Assembly (NCBI GenBank): GCA_900755095.1
Contig: CAAEFE010000108.1
Span: 1 to 10,630, forward strand
Reading direction: 5' to 3'
DNA length: 10,630 nucleotides
Source: an uncultured Bacteroides sp.
Lineage (GTDB): Bacteria; Bacteroidota; Bacteroidia; Bacteroidales; Bacteroidaceae
Under the pieces are notes generated by a model. That model searched no databases. It was not told the DNA's origin and saw only the letters and a program-made list of their open reading frames with translations. The first letter of the stretch is position 1. Each line of letters begins with the position of its first letter. The position numbers were made by a program, and so were the translations under genes. This document shows, piece by piece, positions 1 to 6,090 of this stretch.

Positions 1-193
1 CGACAACGGCAGCATCCAAAGCCATCTTCTCTGCCCAGTATTATTGCTGTTGTTTATAACAGAAATAATACTTTTACTTACTCTTCTTTACTCTTCTCTA
101 CTCTACTGGTTTTCATTGGCTTTTCCCCCTTTACTGGTGGGCGTTTCAGCGCTTTGTACAGCCCTCTCCGAACACCCTCATTTTTGTATCGTT
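1..193. other. Left-edge region without a defensible gene
   Basis: This stretch follows the stop codon of the minus-strand lipoprotein gene. It is pyrimidine-rich on the plus strand, so one plus frame stays open from base 1 to a TAG at 208-210, but it has no start and its translation looks like low-complexity noise. On the minus strand there are only very short ORFs: an 11-residue one from an ATG at 181 and a 12-residue one from an ATG at 116 preceded by a G-rich stretch. Other minus-strand ATGs at 25 and 15 run off the left edge and could be the start of a truncated downstream gene. Too little is visible to choose a frame. No convincing terminator or riboswitch was seen. Confidence 0.4.
81..110. 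repeat. Short 10-bp tandem repeat, pyrimidine-rich
   Basis: Two 10-base units, CTCTTCTTTA and CTCTTCTCTA, are followed by a decayed third unit beginning CTCTA. They make a polypyrimidine tract on the plus strand, which is purine-rich when read on the minus strand. The tract lies between the lipoprotein gene and whatever lies left of the window. It may be a low-complexity leader or spacer; no function can be assigned. Confidence 0.45.
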
Positions 194-1138
194 TTACTCT
201 AGTTCAACATTAGTTAAGTATTCTTCGATAGCTTGTGCGGTGGCGTCTTTTAGGAGCACGGTCTTTTCTTTGTTTAAAAGGTAGAGGGTGGGGATAGCCT
301 TCAAATCATATAGTTGTTGTTCTTTGATGGCAAATTTCTTGTCATATCCGTTGATCCATTCTTTGGGGAATTCATTCAGGTGTTTTCTCCATTCGTCCAA
401 CTCTTCGTCAGGGTAGATAGAGAGGACTGTTAGTTTCTTTTGTCCCAAAAGTCGGTTGATGATAGGTGCGTTTTTCAGGGCATCTATTGTTTCTGTGCAG
501 GCATGACAGCCGGGGTTGTTGATGAATAGGAGGATATAGTCGGCTTGCTGTTGATAGAGGGAGCCTTGTGCGCCGGAAGCTAATGTGTAGCTGAAGTTCA
601 GGGCTTTGGTTCCGATACGGTTTTTCTGTGCTAATTCCCGGCGGGCTTTAGGACGTACTTTCTCAATTTCCTCTAACAAGGGAGAAGCTAACATGGCGTC
701 TAATACGGGAATATAGAATTCTTCGTTACGCATGGGGGAGTTGGGGTCGTATAAATATTTATCCGCCAGGTCGGTGATGTAGGTGAATACTTTTTTGTCT
801 ACATTCGTTTGTTCGATTGTTTTCCGCATGGCTTCTTGTGCAGTTTCCAACGGGACGTGATTCAGTATGTCACAATAATCCGCCCAAGCTTGTTCGGTCA
901 CTTCGGGGTGGTGGATGTAATTAGTGTCGGCGAAGTTGACGTTATCCCAATAGTGTTTTACCAGAAAGTCTGCCCGTTGTTCCGGGGCTGTCATCATTGG
1001 GGGGATGGCAGGCAATGTAAAGGTTTTAATGGTGTCTTGTATTACATCATTTTTGTTCAGACTGGAAGCGTTGCCGCTTTTGCAGGCACAAAGGCAAAGG
1101 ATGCATATAGCTGGAAGAATATGGATGTTTGTTTTCAT
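194..1138 (-). CDS. Secreted thioredoxin-like lipoprotein (DUF5106-like)
   Basis: Probable outer-envelope lipoprotein with a C-terminal thioredoxin fold, likely acting in thiol-disulfide exchange outside the cytoplasm. The ATG at 1138 is preferred over an in-frame TTG three codons earlier because it starts a clean signal peptide (MKTN, a hydrophobic stretch, then the lipobox LCAC, with the lipidated cysteine at about residue 19), giving 314 residues. A helical N-terminal part of about 150 residues, as in DUF5106 proteins of Bacteroides, is followed by the redox motif CHAC at about 211-214 after the segment LLFINNPG. A cis-proline loop AIPT lies near residue 283, where thioredoxins have it. 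The gene lies downstream of the sensor kinase gene on the same strand but has its own strong promoter, so it can be expressed independently. The partner protein is unknown. The thioredoxin assignment is solid; the DUF5106 name is from memory of the family's appearance. Confidence 0.85.
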   Translation of the reverse strand: MKTNIHILPAICILCLCACKSGNASSLNKNDVIQDTIKTFTLPAIPPMMTAPEQRADFLVKHYWDNVNFADTNYIHHPEVTEQAWADYCDILNHVPLETAQEAMRKTIEQTNVDKKVFTYITDLADKYLYDPNSPMRNEEFYIPVLDAMLASPLLEEIEKVRPKARRELAQKNRIGTKALNFSYTLASGAQGSLYQQQADYILLFINNPGCHACTETIDALKNAPIINRLLGQKKLTVLSIYPDEELDEWRKHLNEFPKEWINGYDKKFAIKEQQLYDLKAIPTLYLLNKEKTVLLKDATAQAIEEYLTNVELE

Positions 1139-1182
1139 AACTAACAATTATTACATTGAATTTATGTAGATTACATTGGTGA

Positions 1183-1213
1183 CAAAGATAATGTCCTTTC
1201 TACTTTATTCAAA
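1183..1213 (-). promoter_or_regulatory. Bacteroides-type promoter for the lipoprotein gene
   Basis: Read on the minus strand, TTTG (1213-1210), 19 bases, then TATCTTTG (1190-1183) match the Bacteroides -33/-7 consensus exactly. Transcription would start near 1176, leaving a leader of roughly 38 nt before the ATG at 1138. This shows that the lipoprotein gene need not depend on read-through from the kinase operon. Confidence 0.8.
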
Positions 1214-1278
1214 GAATTTTTCTTCCTTTTATTTTGCTGCGTTCTCTTCTGTTAGTTTTTTTGATTAGACAAGTTTTG

Positions 1279-1292
1279 CAGGATAACTCCTG
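1279..1292 (-). terminator. Small stem-loop just after the kinase stop codon
   Basis: CAGGA and TCCTG form a perfect 5-bp stem around a 4-base loop, 3 nt past the kinase stop codon. On the minus strand it is followed by CAAAACTTG rather than a U-run, so it is a poor intrinsic terminator. It could be a 3'-end stabilising hairpin or chance. Confidence 0.25.
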
Positions 1293-1295
1293 ATT

Positions 1296-3077
1296 TTACT
1301 TCTCCTTTGCCAATGTAAATACAAATTCCAGCCCGCCTCCCTGATTGTTCTTGGCGGAGATGCTGCCACCGTGGATGATGACGGCGTTCTTCACAATAGC
1401 TAGTCCCAGTCCTGTTCCACCTACTTTCCGTGAACGACCTTTGTCTACCCGGTAGAAACGTTCGAAGAGACGATTCAGATGTTCGGGAGATACTCCAATA
1501 CCTGTGTCGGCAAAGCTGAAATAGTAGAAATTCTCATCTTCACGGAAACAGTTGATATTGATCTGGATATTACTTCCGGCGTATGCGATGGCATTGTCCA
1601 TTAGATTACGGAAGATGGAATAAAGTAGTGAGTAATTTCCTTTGATTTGTATACTCTTCTTTAAGGAGTTGACGACTGTAATATGTTTTTCGTCAAGCTC
1701 CAACGATACTTCGTTGATGATGTTACCTACCAACACACTGATGTCTACCCGTTCCATGTCGATCATGCTGGCGGCTTCATCCATGCGGGTGAGTACGGAG
1801 ATGTCGCGTAATAACCGACTTAAACGGTTGCTTTGTGCATAACAACGTTCGAGGAATACGTTGATCTTCTCGCGTGGAATATTTTCATTGCTGACAATGG
1901 TTTCCAAATACCCTTGGATACTGCTGACGGGAGTTTTCAACTCATGGGCGATATTCTGGGTCAGTTGGCGTTTGAGTCTAACCTGTTCTTCTTCCTGGGT
2001 AACGTCGTTGATGGAAATCTCGAAGCTGGCATCCTGGAAGATGATACATTCTACGATAAATGTCCGTCCATTCTTATTGATGGTGACAGACATTCGTTTT
2101 TCACCTTTTCCTCTCGAACGTTCTTGCTGATTCTTATTGATAAAATGAATGATCTCTTGCAGTTCGCTGATGGCAAAGACTTCTTCTGTTGTTTCCAGGT
2201 TGGAGTCTGAAATCAGGTTACTGTATTGGGTGAAAAGATTGTTGACAAGAATCTCTTTTTTGTCTTTAGTAAATATACCTAGTCCTTCGTGTGAGATTTG
2301 AAGGTGGGTGATTAGCTTTTCACGTTCAATGTAGAGAGCTTCTTTGGTTTCGTGCAGTCGTTTGTAGATTTGAATGATGTGCTGTGATATTTCTCCCAGT
2401 TCGTTGTGCGGGAAGGCGGATTGCATAGCCATTTCGATAGGCTCGTTCCGGTCGGCGCGCATCGCAAATTCACGGAGCTGGCTGATGGAAGTCCCCAGTT
2501 TGTTGGTGAATTTGTAGAAGATAATCATTAATAATAAGGTCACGATTACGGTAAACCATAAATAGTGCGGGTCTGCTTGCAGGTTGTTGATGAGGCTGAC
2601 ATTGTAAGGTAAAGCCGAACGGACAATATAATCTTTATAATGAGTGGCCGAATAGAAATAGGGAACTCCGGTTGTCTCGGAAGTACGGCGTACATCATAT
2701 CCGTTGCCATGTTTTATGGCTTTCTGTACTTCCGGACGGTTCAGGTGGTTCTCCATCTGGTTATTATGACTTGGATAGCTGTCGTAAACAACATTTCCTT
2801 GAGCATCAATAAGGGTTACACGCAAGTCTTCCAGGATATGGTTATTGATATAACCGTCGATGATTTCACTGTCAAGAGGTTGATTCTCCAGTTGTTCGTA
2901 GAGCCTGCTGTTGTAATCTTGCAGTTTGGTGTTTAGCAGTTCTATTTTATATTCCCGTTCACGTTGATACTGGTACGCAATAAAACAAATGGCAAATACC
3001 AGGAATAGTGAAATAACCGAAAGGAAAAGCTTTCGGCTAAAAGAAAGAAAATGCTTTTGAGTTACAGGCAGGTTCAT
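1296..3077 (-). CDS. Membrane sensor histidine kinase, PhoR-like
   Basis: Inner-membrane sensor of a two-component system that autophosphorylates on a histidine and passes the phosphate to the response regulator encoded just upstream. Layout over 593 residues: membrane helix about 17-35, extracytoplasmic sensor region about 36-171, second membrane helix about 172-189, a HAMP-like linker about 190-245, and a PAS-like region about 250-365. The HisKA H-box IAHELKTP has the phospho-acceptor H378. The ATPase domain follows, with N-box NLMDNAI (N495), G1 box DTGIG (524-528), F-box FERFYR (about 538-543) and G2 box GGTGLGLA (553-560). All catalytic motifs are intact. The gene follows the regulator gene by 27 nt on the same strand, so they form one operon. 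The architecture resembles PhoR, but no pst or phoU genes are visible, so the signal is unknown. The ATG at 3077 is the first start in frame and fits the short basic N-terminus. Confidence 0.93.
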   Translation of the reverse strand: MNLPVTQKHFLSFSRKLFLSVISLFLVFAICFIAYQYQREREYKIELLNTKLQDYNSRLYEQLENQPLDSEIIDGYINNHILEDLRVTLIDAQGNVVYDSYPSHNNQMENHLNRPEVQKAIKHGNGYDVRRTSETTGVPYFYSATHYKDYIVRSALPYNVSLINNLQADPHYLWFTVIVTLLLMIIFYKFTNKLGTSISQLREFAMRADRNEPIEMAMQSAFPHNELGEISQHIIQIYKRLHETKEALYIEREKLITHLQISHEGLGIFTKDKKEILVNNLFTQYSNLISDSNLETTEEVFAISELQEIIHFINKNQQERSRGKGEKRMSVTINKNGRTFIVECIIFQDASFEISINDVTQEEEQVRLKRQLTQNIAHELKTPVSSIQGYLETIVSNENIPREKINVFLERCYAQSNRLSRLLRDISVLTRMDEAASMIDMERVDISVLVGNIINEVSLELDEKHITVVNSLKKSIQIKGNYSLLYSIFRNLMDNAIAYAGSNIQININCFREDENFYYFSFADTGIGVSPEHLNRLFERFYRVDKGRSRKVGGTGLGLAIVKNAVIIHGGSISAKNNQGGGLEFVFTLAKEK

Positions 3078-3104
3078 AATAACTATTTAATTCGGTATAA
3101 TTAT

Positions 3105-3794
3105 TTATTCAGCTTCAAAACAGTATCCATATCCGAGACGGGTGACAATGCATTTGCCGTATACCCCAATCTTTTTACGCAGACGGGTGATGTTTACGTC
3201 GATGGTACGGTCGAGCACGTACACTTCGTCACTCCAGATGCGGGCCAGGATGTCTTCACGGGAAAATACACGTCCTTTATTCTGTACCAGCAGAAGCAAG
3301 ATCTCAAATTCTTTTTTGGTCAATGGCACTTCTTCATCGTCGATACTTACTTTTTTCTTTGTGATGTCAATAACGAGCGACTGATAAGTAAGACGTTCGG
3401 GGACTCTTTCCGTTTCCGTTGTTACTGTGCGTCTTAATACGGCTTTCACACGGGCGATGACTTCACGCAGCGAGAAAGGTTTTGAAATATAATCGTCTGC
3501 TCCCAGGTTGAATCCGGTCACAGTATCGTTTTCGGTATCTTTTGCTGTGATAAAGATAATAGGCACTTTAGCTGTTTTCTTGTCTTTTTTCAGGATGTTC
3601 GCCATTTTGAATCCGGAGATTTCTCCCATCATCACATCGAGGAGAATCAAGTGATAGCTGCTGATGTCCATCTTCATTGCTTCTTCAGCAGAGTTTGCAG
3701 TATCAACTTCATAACCTTCGTTTTCAAGATTGAATTTCAGAATCTCACAGAGGTCTTCTTCATCGTCGACAACTAGAATACGGTAATCGTTCAT
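3105..3794 (-). CDS. OmpR/PhoB-family response regulator
   Basis: Cytoplasmic DNA-binding regulator activated by phosphorylation from the kinase encoded 27 nt downstream. The 229 residues hold a receiver domain (about 4-120) with the acidic pair D10/D11, phospho-acceptor D53 in LLLDVMMG, T83 in FITAKD and K105 in SKPF. A C-terminal winged helix (about 135-226) follows, with LTKKEFEILLLL, a recognition-helix region containing RTIDVNITRLRKKIG, and the wing ending GYGYCFE. The length is standard for the OmpR/PhoB class. The start at 3794 gives the usual YRILVVDDE beginning and lies about 20 nt from the predicted transcription start. Repeats with 11-bp phasing upstream suggest autoregulation. The target genes are not known; the divergent transglutaminase-like gene is a natural candidate. 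Confidence 0.95.
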   Translation of the reverse strand: MNDYRILVVDDEEDLCEILKFNLENEGYEVDTANSAEEAMKMDISSYHLILLDVMMGEISGFKMANILKKDKKTAKVPIIFITAKDTENDTVTGFNLGADDYISKPFSLREVIARVKAVLRRTVTTETERVPERLTYQSLVIDITKKKVSIDDEEVPLTKKEFEILLLLVQNKGRVFSREDILARIWSDEVYVLDRTIDVNITRLRKKIGVYGKCIVTRLGYGYCFEAE

Positions 3795-3820
3795 AAGATG
3801 TATGTATTAATGTGATATGA

Positions 3821-3852
3821 CAAAGTTACGTTTTTATTTTATCCTTTGCAAA
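3821..3852 (-). promoter_or_regulatory. Promoter of the two-component operon
   Basis: On the minus strand, TTTG (3852-3849), 20 bases, then TAACTTTG (3828-3821) match the Bacteroides -33/-7 consensus. The predicted start of transcription is near 3814, about 20 nt before the regulator's ATG. Confidence 0.8.
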
Positions 3853-3866
3853 GATGAGGAGACTTT

Positions 3867-3905
3867 GTTACGGGCAGATGAAACAGACGTTACAATCGTG
3901 TTACA
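3867..3905. promoter_or_regulatory. Phased GTTAC direct repeats, candidate regulator operator
   Basis: GTTAC occurs at 3867, 3889 and 3900, so the spacings are 22 and 11 bp. The last two copies extend to GTTACA and match at 8 of 11 positions over the full 11-bp unit. OmpR/PhoB-family dimers bind head-to-tail repeats with an 11-bp period. The array ends 14 bp upstream of the -33 element of the operon encoding just such a regulator, a suitable place for an activator. Binding by this regulator is inference. Confidence 0.45.
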
Positions 3906-3982
3906 TTCCGGGAATTCCGAGAATTGATGAGGAATATGGAAGTTTTTGTTGATTGTAAGAGGAAAAACCGCTCACTATTTGT

Positions 3983-3990
3983 TATCTTTG
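3983..3990 (+). promoter_or_regulatory. -7 element for the transglutaminase-like gene
   Basis: TATCTTTG matches the Bacteroides -7 consensus TAnnTTTG. I see no TTTG at the right distance upstream (the nearest ATTG, at 3952-3955, is 27 bases away), so the promoter may need an activator. The predicted leader is about 40 nt. Confidence 0.55.
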
Positions 3991-4035
3991 TTAGCGAGAT
4001 ACAATAGAAACGTTTGATTATAGAAACTACAAATA

Positions 4036-5229
4036 ATGATAAAAATTGACTTAAAACGGCATCGGAAGGAAATAATAGGATCTGTGGTGGTACTGTTAAT
4101 TCTCCTTGGCGGTATGTCTGTGTTTAAATATACTTCATTCAATTCCGGTTTTGAAATTGTGGATGATCTGGGCGGAAATATATTTCCTTCAGCGATTTTG
4201 TCTGTTGCCACTACTGATGCGCAGGTGATTGTTCCGTCGGATTCTAATTATTTGGGGAATCCGAAATCGTGTATTGCTGTTCGGGTGAAGTCGAAGACAG
4301 CCTATAGCCGGGTACGGATTGAAGTGGCTGAAACGCCTTTTTTCTCCCGTTCGGTGTCGGAATTTGTACTAAACAAGCCTCGAACGGAATATACGATTTA
4401 TCCTGATATCATCTGGAACTATGAAGCTCTGAAAAATGAGGTGCAGGCAGAACCGGTAAGTGTGGCTATTACTGTCGAGATGAATGGAAAAGATCTGGGG
4501 CAACGGGTGCGTACATTCTCTGTGCGCAGTATCAATGAATGTCTGTTGGGGTATGTATCGAATGGAACCAAATTCCATGATACAAGTATTTTCTTTGCTG
4601 CCTATGTCAATGAAGAGAATCCGATGATTGACCAGTTGCTTCGCGAAGCACTGAATACTCGTATTGTCAATCGCTTCTTAGGCTATCAGAGTAAGGCTAA
4701 AGGGGCGGTGGACAAGCAGGTGTATGCTCTCTGGAATATATTGCAGAAACGCAAATTCCGTTACAGTTCTGTTTCCAACACCAGCCTTTCGAGCAATGTT
4801 GTTTTCTCGCAACGGGTTCGTACGTTTGATGATGCACTGGAATCTTCGCAGATTAATTGTGTGGACGGTAGCGTACTGTTTGCATCACTGCTTCGGGCTA
4901 TAAATATAGATCCTATTCTGGTACGTACGCCGGGACACATGTTTGTGGGGTATTATACCGATAATTCACATACTGATAAGAACTTCCTGGAAACAACAAT
5001 GATTGGTGATGTCGATCTGGATGACTTTTTCCCGGATGAACAGCTGGACTCCACAATGGTAGGCAAGTCGCAGAATGAAATGTCGCTATTGACTTTCGAG
5101 AAATCGAAGCAATATGCTAATAAGAAGTATAAGGAGAACGAAGAAGGTATTCATTCCGGGAAATTGAATTATATGTTTCTGGAGATTTCTAAAGATGTGC
5201 GGAGGAAAATACAGCCAATAGGGAAATGA
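4036..5229 (+). CDS. Membrane-anchored transglutaminase-like protein
   Basis: Protein of 397 residues with a short basic cytoplasmic N-terminus, one membrane helix (about 14-30) and a large periplasmic part. Residues about 50-165 look like a beta-rich domain. Residues about 225-330 resemble a transglutaminase/cysteine-protease fold: INCVDGSVLFASLLRA puts a cysteine (C275) at the head of a helix, GHMFVGYY supplies H301, and NFLETT supplies an acidic residue (E319) where a Cys-His-Asp/Glu triad needs one. The triad therefore appears complete. Possible roles are cutting or cross-linking peptide bonds in the envelope; the substrate cannot be told. The gene is divergent from the two-component operon, and its last bases run to within 4 nt of the next gene's promoter. 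The first ATG, at 4036, gives the proper membrane-anchor topology. The fold is inferred from motifs, the function is open. Confidence 0.75.
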   Translation: MIKIDLKRHRKEIIGSVVVLLILLGGMSVFKYTSFNSGFEIVDDLGGNIFPSAILSVATTDAQVIVPSDSNYLGNPKSCIAVRVKSKTAYSRVRIEVAETPFFSRSVSEFVLNKPRTEYTIYPDIIWNYEALKNEVQAEPVSVAITVEMNGKDLGQRVRTFSVRSINECLLGYVSNGTKFHDTSIFFAAYVNEENPMIDQLLREALNTRIVNRFLGYQSKAKGAVDKQVYALWNILQKRKFRYSSVSNTSLSSNVVFSQRVRTFDDALESSQINCVDGSVLFASLLRAINIDPILVRTPGHMFVGYYTDNSHTDKNFLETTMIGDVDLDDFFPDEQLDSTMVGKSQNEMSLLTFEKSKQYANKKYKENEEGIHSGKLNYMFLEISKDVRRKIQPIGK

Positions 5230-5232
5230 TGT

Positions 5233-5262
5233 TTTGTAATTCGTATTTAATTTGTACTTTTG
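5233..5262 (+). promoter_or_regulatory. Promoter of the DUF3805-like gene and uup
   Basis: TTTG (5233-5236), 18 bases, then TACTTTTG (5255-5262) match the Bacteroides -33/-7 consensus. Transcription would begin near 5269, about 20 nt before the ATG at 5289. It starts almost directly at the stop codon of the preceding gene. Confidence 0.75.
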
Positions 5263-5288
5263 CCAAGTAATCATTTTAAAGTAAAAGG

Positions 5289-6089
5289 ATGCAAGGCAAG
5301 AAATTTATCTCTCCCGGAGCATGGTTTTCTATGAACTATCCATCAGACTGGAATGAGTTTGAAGATGGCGAAGGCTCTTTTCTTTTCTATAATCCCGATG
5401 TATGGACGGGGAATTTTCGTATATCCGCATTTAAAGGAAAAGCCGGTTATGGCAAAGATGCCATCCGGCAGGAACTGAAAGAGAACGATTCGGCTTCATT
5501 GGTGAAAGTCGGAACGTGGGAATGTGCGTATAGTAAAGAAATGTTTCAGGAGGAGGGAACTTATTATACTTCCCATTTGTGGATTACAGGCGTTGACGAT
5601 ATTGCTTTTGAATGTTCTTTCACCGTGCCTAAAGGTGGAGTTGTGAAGGAGGCGGAAGATGTAATCGCTACTTTGGAGGTACGTAAAGAAGGACAGAAGT
5701 ATCCTGCTGAATTGATTCCTGTACGTCTTTCTGAAATTTATTTGATTAATGAGGGATATGAATGGGTGGTATCTACTGTGAAGCAGGAACTGAAAAAGGA
5801 TTTCCAAGGAATAGAAGAGGACTTGGAGAAACTTCAACAAGTGATTGACAGCGGTAAGATTGGTTCGAAAAAGAAAGAAGAATGGTTGGCTATTGGTATC
5901 ACTGTTTGTGCAATTCTGGCAAATGAAGTGGATGGCATGGAATGGAAAACGTTGATTGACGGCAACCGGGAAGCTCCTGTTCTCCAATATAAAGATCGGA
6001 CCATCGACCCGATGAAGCTCGTTTGGAGTAAAGTAAAGGCGGGAGAGCCTTGCAATGTAATAGAAGAATATAAGAAGTGTTTGGATTAA
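5289..6089 (+). CDS. DUF3805/DUF3806-like protein of unknown function
   Basis: A 266-residue protein without a signal peptide or membrane helix, so probably cytoplasmic. The N-terminal part (about 5-135) is beta-rich, opening with SPGAWFSMNYPSDW, a beginning shared with stress-type PsbP/Mog1-like folds. The C-terminal part (about 145-264) is helical and includes EEWLAIGITVCAILANEVDGMEW. This two-part layout is what I recall for Bacteroides proteins carrying DUF3805 followed by DUF3806; no biochemical role is known to me. The ATG at 5289 is preceded by AAAAGG, a reasonable ribosome-binding site. The gene ends 1 nt before the uup start codon, so the two are almost certainly co-transcribed and perhaps translationally coupled, which suggests but does not prove a related role. 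Confidence 0.78.
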   Translation: MQGKKFISPGAWFSMNYPSDWNEFEDGEGSFLFYNPDVWTGNFRISAFKGKAGYGKDAIRQELKENDSASLVKVGTWECAYSKEMFQEEGTYYTSHLWITGVDDIAFECSFTVPKGGVVKEAEDVIATLEVRKEGQKYPAELIPVRLSEIYLINEGYEWVVSTVKQELKKDFQGIEEDLEKLQQVIDSGKIGSKKKEEWLAIGITVCAILANEVDGMEWKTLIDGNREAPVLQYKDRTIDPMKLVWSKVKAGEPCNVIEEYKKCLD

Positions 6090-6090
6090 A

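Noticed and set aside
1..207. Plus-strand frame open from base 1 to the TAG at 208-210 as the tail of a truncated gene
   Set aside because: The lack of stops follows from the pyrimidine-rich composition, and it would overlap the end of the convergent lipoprotein gene.
1139..1147. TTG start at 1147 for the lipoprotein
   Set aside because: The ATG at 1138 gives a normal lipoprotein signal peptide; the three extra residues add nothing.
1833..2210. Plus-strand open frames inside the kinase gene (also at 1642-1842, 1861-2130 and 2640-2936)
   Set aside because: They are antisense to a gene with complete kinase motifs, have no promoter, and their translations resemble no family.
3051..3437. Plus-strand open frame of 128 codons across the kinase-regulator junction
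   Set aside because: It is antisense to the regulator and kinase start, and its composition is that of a shadow frame.
3105..3794. Naming the two-component pair phoB/phoR or rprY/rprX
   Set aside because: Domain architecture fits a large class; no phosphate genes are near and no sequence comparison is possible here, so a symbol would be a guess.
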